Positions 5,687 to 8,273 of a DNA stretch of 8,273 nucleotides are shown here, in pieces. Numbering within the stretch: the first letter of the stretch is position 1; each line of letters starts with the position of its first letter. Made by a program: the position numbers and the translations under genes. The DNA is from Nocardioides sp. (GTDB lineage Bacteria > Actinomycetota > Actinomycetes > Propionibacteriales > Nocardioidaceae), in NCBI GenBank assembly GCA_003519585.1, contig DOWL01000111.1, forward strand, positions 52,889-61,161. Reading direction: 5' to 3'. The notes under the pieces were generated by a model, which saw only the letters and a program-made list of their open reading frames with translations, was not told where the DNA came from and did not search any database.

Positions 5687-8103
5687 GACGACTCCTTCGA
5701 TCTGCGCAGGGCGAACAGCTCGGACGGCGAGATCGGCATCGCCGTGATCGCGAACCCTGGTGATGCGGTGCGTTCTGCGTCCTCGATGGCGGCCGCGAAG
5801 ACGGCGGCGGACGGGATCACGCCGGCCTCCCCCGCGCCCTTGATGCCGAGCGGGTTGAGCGGCGAGGGCGTCTCGAGGTGGTCGATGTCGATGCCATCGG
5901 GCACCTCGGTGACGTAGGGCATCAGGAAGTCCATGAACGACGCGTTGAGCAGCTGGCCGGACTCGTCGTACGCCATCCGCTCGTAGAGAGCGCCACCCAC
6001 GCCCTGGGCCACCCCGCCGTGGATCTGGCCCTCGACGATCATCGGGTTGATGAGGTTGCCGCAGTCGTGCACCACGGCGTACTTGAGGATCGTGATCTCG
6101 GCGGTCTCGGGATCGGTCTCGACGATCACCGCGTGCATGCCCGAGGCGAACGTCGCCCGCTCGGGCGAGTAGAAGTCCTTGCCCTCGAGCCCCGGCTCCT
6201 CGTCTTCCGGCACGGGCGGCTTGCCGGGGTCGCCGACCTGGAACTGGGTCGCGCGCTTGGACGCCTCGTCGAAGGCGTAGCGCAGCGGGTTGGACAACAC
6301 CGAGACGGTGCCCAGGTCGATCGACGCTCCCACACTGTCGGGGGGTGCACCGACCACCGACACCACGCCGTCCACGATCTGGAGATCCTTCTCGTCGACC
6401 TCCAACGCGTCGGCCGCGATCTTGAGGACCTTCTCCTTCGCCCGCTTGGCGGCCAGGTGGATCGCCGAGCCGCTCATCACCGCAGCCCGCGACGCGAAGG
6501 TGCCGACGGCGTACGGCATCCGGCGGGTGTCTCCGGTGACCACCTCGACATCCTCGAACCGTACGCCGAGCTCGTCGGCCACCAGTTGCGCGAAGACCGT
6601 CGCGTGCCCCTGCCCCTGGGTGGTCAGGCCGGTCGCGACCTTGACCTTGCCGGAGGTCTCGATGTGCACGTGGGCGCCTTCGTAGGGGCCGACGCCGGTC
6701 CCCTCGACGTAGCAGGCCAGCCCGATCCCGACCCGGCGGCCTTGCGCGGCCATCTCCGCCTGGAACGCCGGGAACTCGTCCCAGCCCACCAGTGTCTTGA
6801 GCTTCTCGAGCGAGGCCGGGTAGTCGCCGGAGTCGTACTCCAGCTCCCGGCCGTCCTGGAAGATCAGCCCGTGGTCGTAGGGGAACTCGTCCGGCTGGAT
6901 GAAGTTCGCCGCACGCACCTCGGCGCGGTCCTTGCCGAGGTAGGACGCGATCGCGTCCATGGTCCGCTCCATCGCGTAGCAGGCCTGGGGCCGGCCGGCG
7001 CCGCGGTAGGGAGTGACCATGACCGTGTTGGTGTAGAGCGACTCGAAGACGACCCGATAGTTCTGCGGCTTGTAGGGGCCGAGGAGCTGCGTGGAGGTGA
7101 TGATCGGGACGATCAGGCCGTACGGCGTGTACGCGCCGTGGTCGTGCCACAGCATCACGTCGAGGCCCAGCAGGCGGCCGTCGTCGTCGAAGCCGACCTC
7201 GATGTGCTGCTCCTGGCCACGTTCGTGCGCGGTCGAGATGAAGTGCTCGCGCCGGTCCTCGGTGAACTTCACCGTCCGGCCCAGCACCCGGGCCGCCAAC
7301 GGGACCAGCAACTCCTCCGGCCACGGGTGGTTGATCTTCACCCCGAAGCCACCGCCGACGTCGGGGGTGATCACGTCGACCTGGCCGAGGTCGAGCCCCA
7401 TCTTCACCGCGAGCGCCGCCCGCACGCCCGTGGAGGTCTGCGTGGACGTCCAGGCCTGGAGCCGGTTGAGGTCCGGGTCCCACCGGGCGACGGTGCCCCG
7501 GCCCTCCATCGGCATGCAGGCGCTGCGCTCGACGGTCAGGTCGAGGGCCAACCGGTGGGGAGCGCTCGCGATCGCCGCCGGCGCGTCACCGACGTTCTGC
7601 TCCAGGCGGGCACCGAGGTTGGCAGGTACGTCGTCGTGCACGAGCCGCTCGGCGGCCCGGGCGGCCGGGATCCCGACGACCGGCGGCAGCACGGCGTACT
7701 CGACCCGGATCAGGCCGACGGCGTCCTCGGCGACGTACCGGTCCTCGGCGACGACGAAGGCCACCGCCTCGCCCATGTAGTTGACCTCGTCCTTGGCCAG
7801 GGCGTACTGCGTGCGGCCGTGGGTCAGTGCCGGGTGCGGGATCAGCAGCGGCAGCGGCTCGGCCATCGGGGGCGACAGCTCCGCGAGGTCCTCGTAGGTC
7901 CACACGGCGTGCACGCCCTCGAGGTCGAGCACCGCCGAGACGTCGATGTCGACGATCCGGGCGTGCGCGTGCGGACTCCGCAACACGGCGGCGTGCAGGG
8001 TCTGCGCGTCCACCGCCACGTCGTCGACGTACCGGCCGTGGCCGCGCAGGAACCGCTGGTCCTCGACCCGCTGGACCTTCTGGCCCATCAGTTTGGTGGT
8101 CAC
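5683..8103 (-). CDS. CoxL-like molybdopterin-binding large subunit, form II (xanthine dehydrogenase family), 806 aa
   Basis: The catalytic large subunit of a cytosolic molybdenum hydroxylase that would oxidise a substrate carbon with water, passing electrons to [2Fe-2S] and FAD subunits. The N-terminal hammerhead domain (about 18-130) opens with MGQKVQRVEDQRFLRGHGRY. The Mo-pterin domains show DVGGGFGVKI (248-257), KFTEDRREHF (279-288), PYRGAGRPQ (365-373), GQGH (497-500), NPLGIKGAGEAGVIPSA (750-766) and the probable catalytic base Glu759. PYRGAGR corresponds to the form II AYRGAGR signature. The AYxCSFR loop with the Cys that binds copper in true form I CO dehydrogenase is absent, so the substrate is probably not CO but an N-heterocycle, aldehyde or related compound. 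GTG 8103 lies 2 nt after the CoxS stop, with GGGGG 7 nt upstream; ATG 8088 (residue 6) is an alternative. The stop overlaps the coxG start. No FAD-subunit (coxM) gene is visible; it may lie upstream beyond the window. Confidence 0.95.
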   Translation of the reverse strand: MTTKLMGQKVQRVEDQRFLRGHGRYVDDVAVDAQTLHAAVLRSPHAHARIVDIDVSAVLDLEGVHAVWTYEDLAELSPPMAEPLPLLIPHPALTHGRTQYALAKDEVNYMGEAVAFVVAEDRYVAEDAVGLIRVEYAVLPPVVGIPAARAAERLVHDDVPANLGARLEQNVGDAPAAIASAPHRLALDLTVERSACMPMEGRGTVARWDPDLNRLQAWTSTQTSTGVRAALAVKMGLDLGQVDVITPDVGGGFGVKINHPWPEELLVPLAARVLGRTVKFTEDRREHFISTAHERGQEQHIEVGFDDDGRLLGLDVMLWHDHGAYTPYGLIVPIITSTQLLGPYKPQNYRVVFESLYTNTVMVTPYRGAGRPQACYAMERTMDAIASYLGKDRAEVRAANFIQPDEFPYDHGLIFQDGRELEYDSGDYPASLEKLKTLVGWDEFPAFQAEMAAQGRRVGIGLACYVEGTGVGPYEGAHVHIETSGKVKVATGLTTQGQGHATVFAQLVADELGVRFEDVEVVTGDTRRMPYAVGTFASRAAVMSGSAIHLAAKRAKEKVLKIAADALEVDEKDLQIVDGVVSVVGAPPDSVGASIDLGTVSVLSNPLRYAFDEASKRATQFQVGDPGKPPVPEDEEPGLEGKDFYSPERATFASGMHAVIVETDPETAEITILKYAVVHDCGNLINPMIVEGQIHGGVAQGVGGALYERMAYDESGQLLNASFMDFLMPYVTEVPDGIDIDHLETPSPLNPLGIKGAGEAGVIPSAAVFAAAIEDAERTASPGFAITAMPISPSELFALRRSKESS
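5692..5697 (-). promoter_or_regulatory. Ribosome binding site of coxG
   Basis: AAGGAG on the minus strand ends 5 nt before the ATG at 5686-5684 and lies in the last codons of the large-subunit gene. It fixes the coxG start within a much longer open frame and supports coupled translation. Confidence 0.8.
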
Positions 8104-8105
8104 GG

Positions 8106-8273
8106 CTAGGCCCCCAATCCGGTGGAGGCGTTGTCGTCGTCGCGGTCCTCGTACTCCAGCTGTCCGGACTCGGCCCCGGTGGCTGAGGAGGTTGCGCCGG
8201 CAACTGTCTCGAAGCCGTGGGCTATCTCCGCGGCACGCTCCACCGCCTTGACGATGTTCTGGTAGCCGGTGCA
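8106..8273 (-). CDS. CoxS-like [2Fe-2S] small subunit of molybdenum hydroxylase, C-terminal 55 residues, cut by window edge
   Basis: I translated this by hand from the right edge, where the frame begins exactly on a codon: CTGYQNIVKAVERAAEIAHG and onward, ending in TAG (8108-8106). CTGYQNIVKAV is the hallmark end of the second [2Fe-2S] domain of CO/xanthine dehydrogenase small subunits, and the first Cys seen here is the last cluster ligand. The ferredoxin domain and the other cluster cysteines lie beyond the window. After the conserved helix the protein continues about 40 residues as an acidic, Ser/Ala-rich tail containing EYEDRDDD, longer than the short tail common in this family. It carries electrons from the Mo site toward FAD. 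The large-subunit start follows after 2 nt. Confidence 0.92.
   Translation of the reverse strand, partial: CTGYQNIVKAVERAAEIAHGFETVAGATSSATGAESGQLEYEDRDDDNASTGLGA

Noticed and set aside
5687..7483. Long minus-strand extension of the coxG frame (812 codons in total)
   Set aside because: Only the last 213 codons encode the SRPBCC protein, with its own ATG and Shine-Dalgarno. The rest is an Arg/Gly-rich out-of-frame reading of the CoxL-like gene, not a fusion protein.
5878..8109. 743-codon open frame on the plus strand
   Set aside because: It lies wholly antisense to the CoxL-like gene, has no recognisable motifs and is rich in Arg/His/Gly/Val; it is a typical shadow frame of GC-rich coding DNA.
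5683..8273. Classical aerobic CO dehydrogenase operon
   Set aside because: The large subunit lacks the AYxCSFR copper loop that defines form I CO dehydrogenase; only the overall family and CoxG resemble it.
1..8273. CRISPR array, IS element, prophage, toxin-antitoxin or defence module
   Set aside because: I found no direct-repeat array, transposase or recombinase motifs, terminal inverted repeats with target duplications, or small antitoxin-like gene pairs.

Overview
The window is GC-rich DNA from a bacterium, most likely an actinomycete (Actinomycetota). Propionibacteriales/Nocardioides-like is my best guess, but this is inference. The grounds are strong G/C bias at third codon positions, long spurious antisense frames, a DUF2630 gene (a family I associate with Actinomycetota), and a small exported protein of a type common in Nocardioides-like genomes. 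Almost everything is coded on the minus strand. It reads as accessory catabolic chromosome; I see no phage, IS, tRNA, rRNA or CRISPR.

Layout from right to left, the direction of transcription for most genes: (a) 8273-5045, an operon coding a CoxS-like [2Fe-2S] small subunit (C-terminal end only), a CoxL-like molybdenum hydroxylase large subunit of the form II (xanthine dehydrogenase family) type, and a CoxG-like SRPBCC protein with a C-terminal membrane anchor. The genes are 2 nt apart or overlap by 4 nt. (b) 5043-5010, a perfect 34-bp palindrome starting one base after the coxG stop, probably the operon terminator. (c) 4962-3550, an amidase-signature hydrolase with an intact Ser-cisSer-Lys triad. 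(d) 3464-2961, a small exported or membrane-anchored protein with three tandem decapeptide repeats. (e) 2665-2922, the only plus-strand gene, coding an 85-aa DUF2630 protein. It converges on (d) across a shared hairpin. (f) 2622-1, hyuA followed by hyuB (8-bp overlap; hyuB is cut by the window edge), the two subunits of an ATP-dependent hydantoinase/oxoprolinase/carboxylase-type enzyme.

Read together, the genes could form a pathway for a nitrogen heterocycle, lactam or amide. A molybdenum hydroxylase would oxidise a ring carbon, an ATP-dependent HyuAB enzyme would open a cyclic amide or imide, and an amidase would release the final amine. The sequence supports the enzyme classes but not a substrate. 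The form II signature PYRGAGR argues against a classical CO dehydrogenase.

The least ordinary DNA is a palindromic insert-like segment inside the hyuA reading frame (733-775). It has 12-bp perfect arms, lower GC than its surroundings, and sits in a variable linker of the protein, so it resembles an in-frame palindromic element. The 34-bp perfect palindrome at 5010-5043 is the second structure worth following. I found no convincing wholly new multi-gene system.
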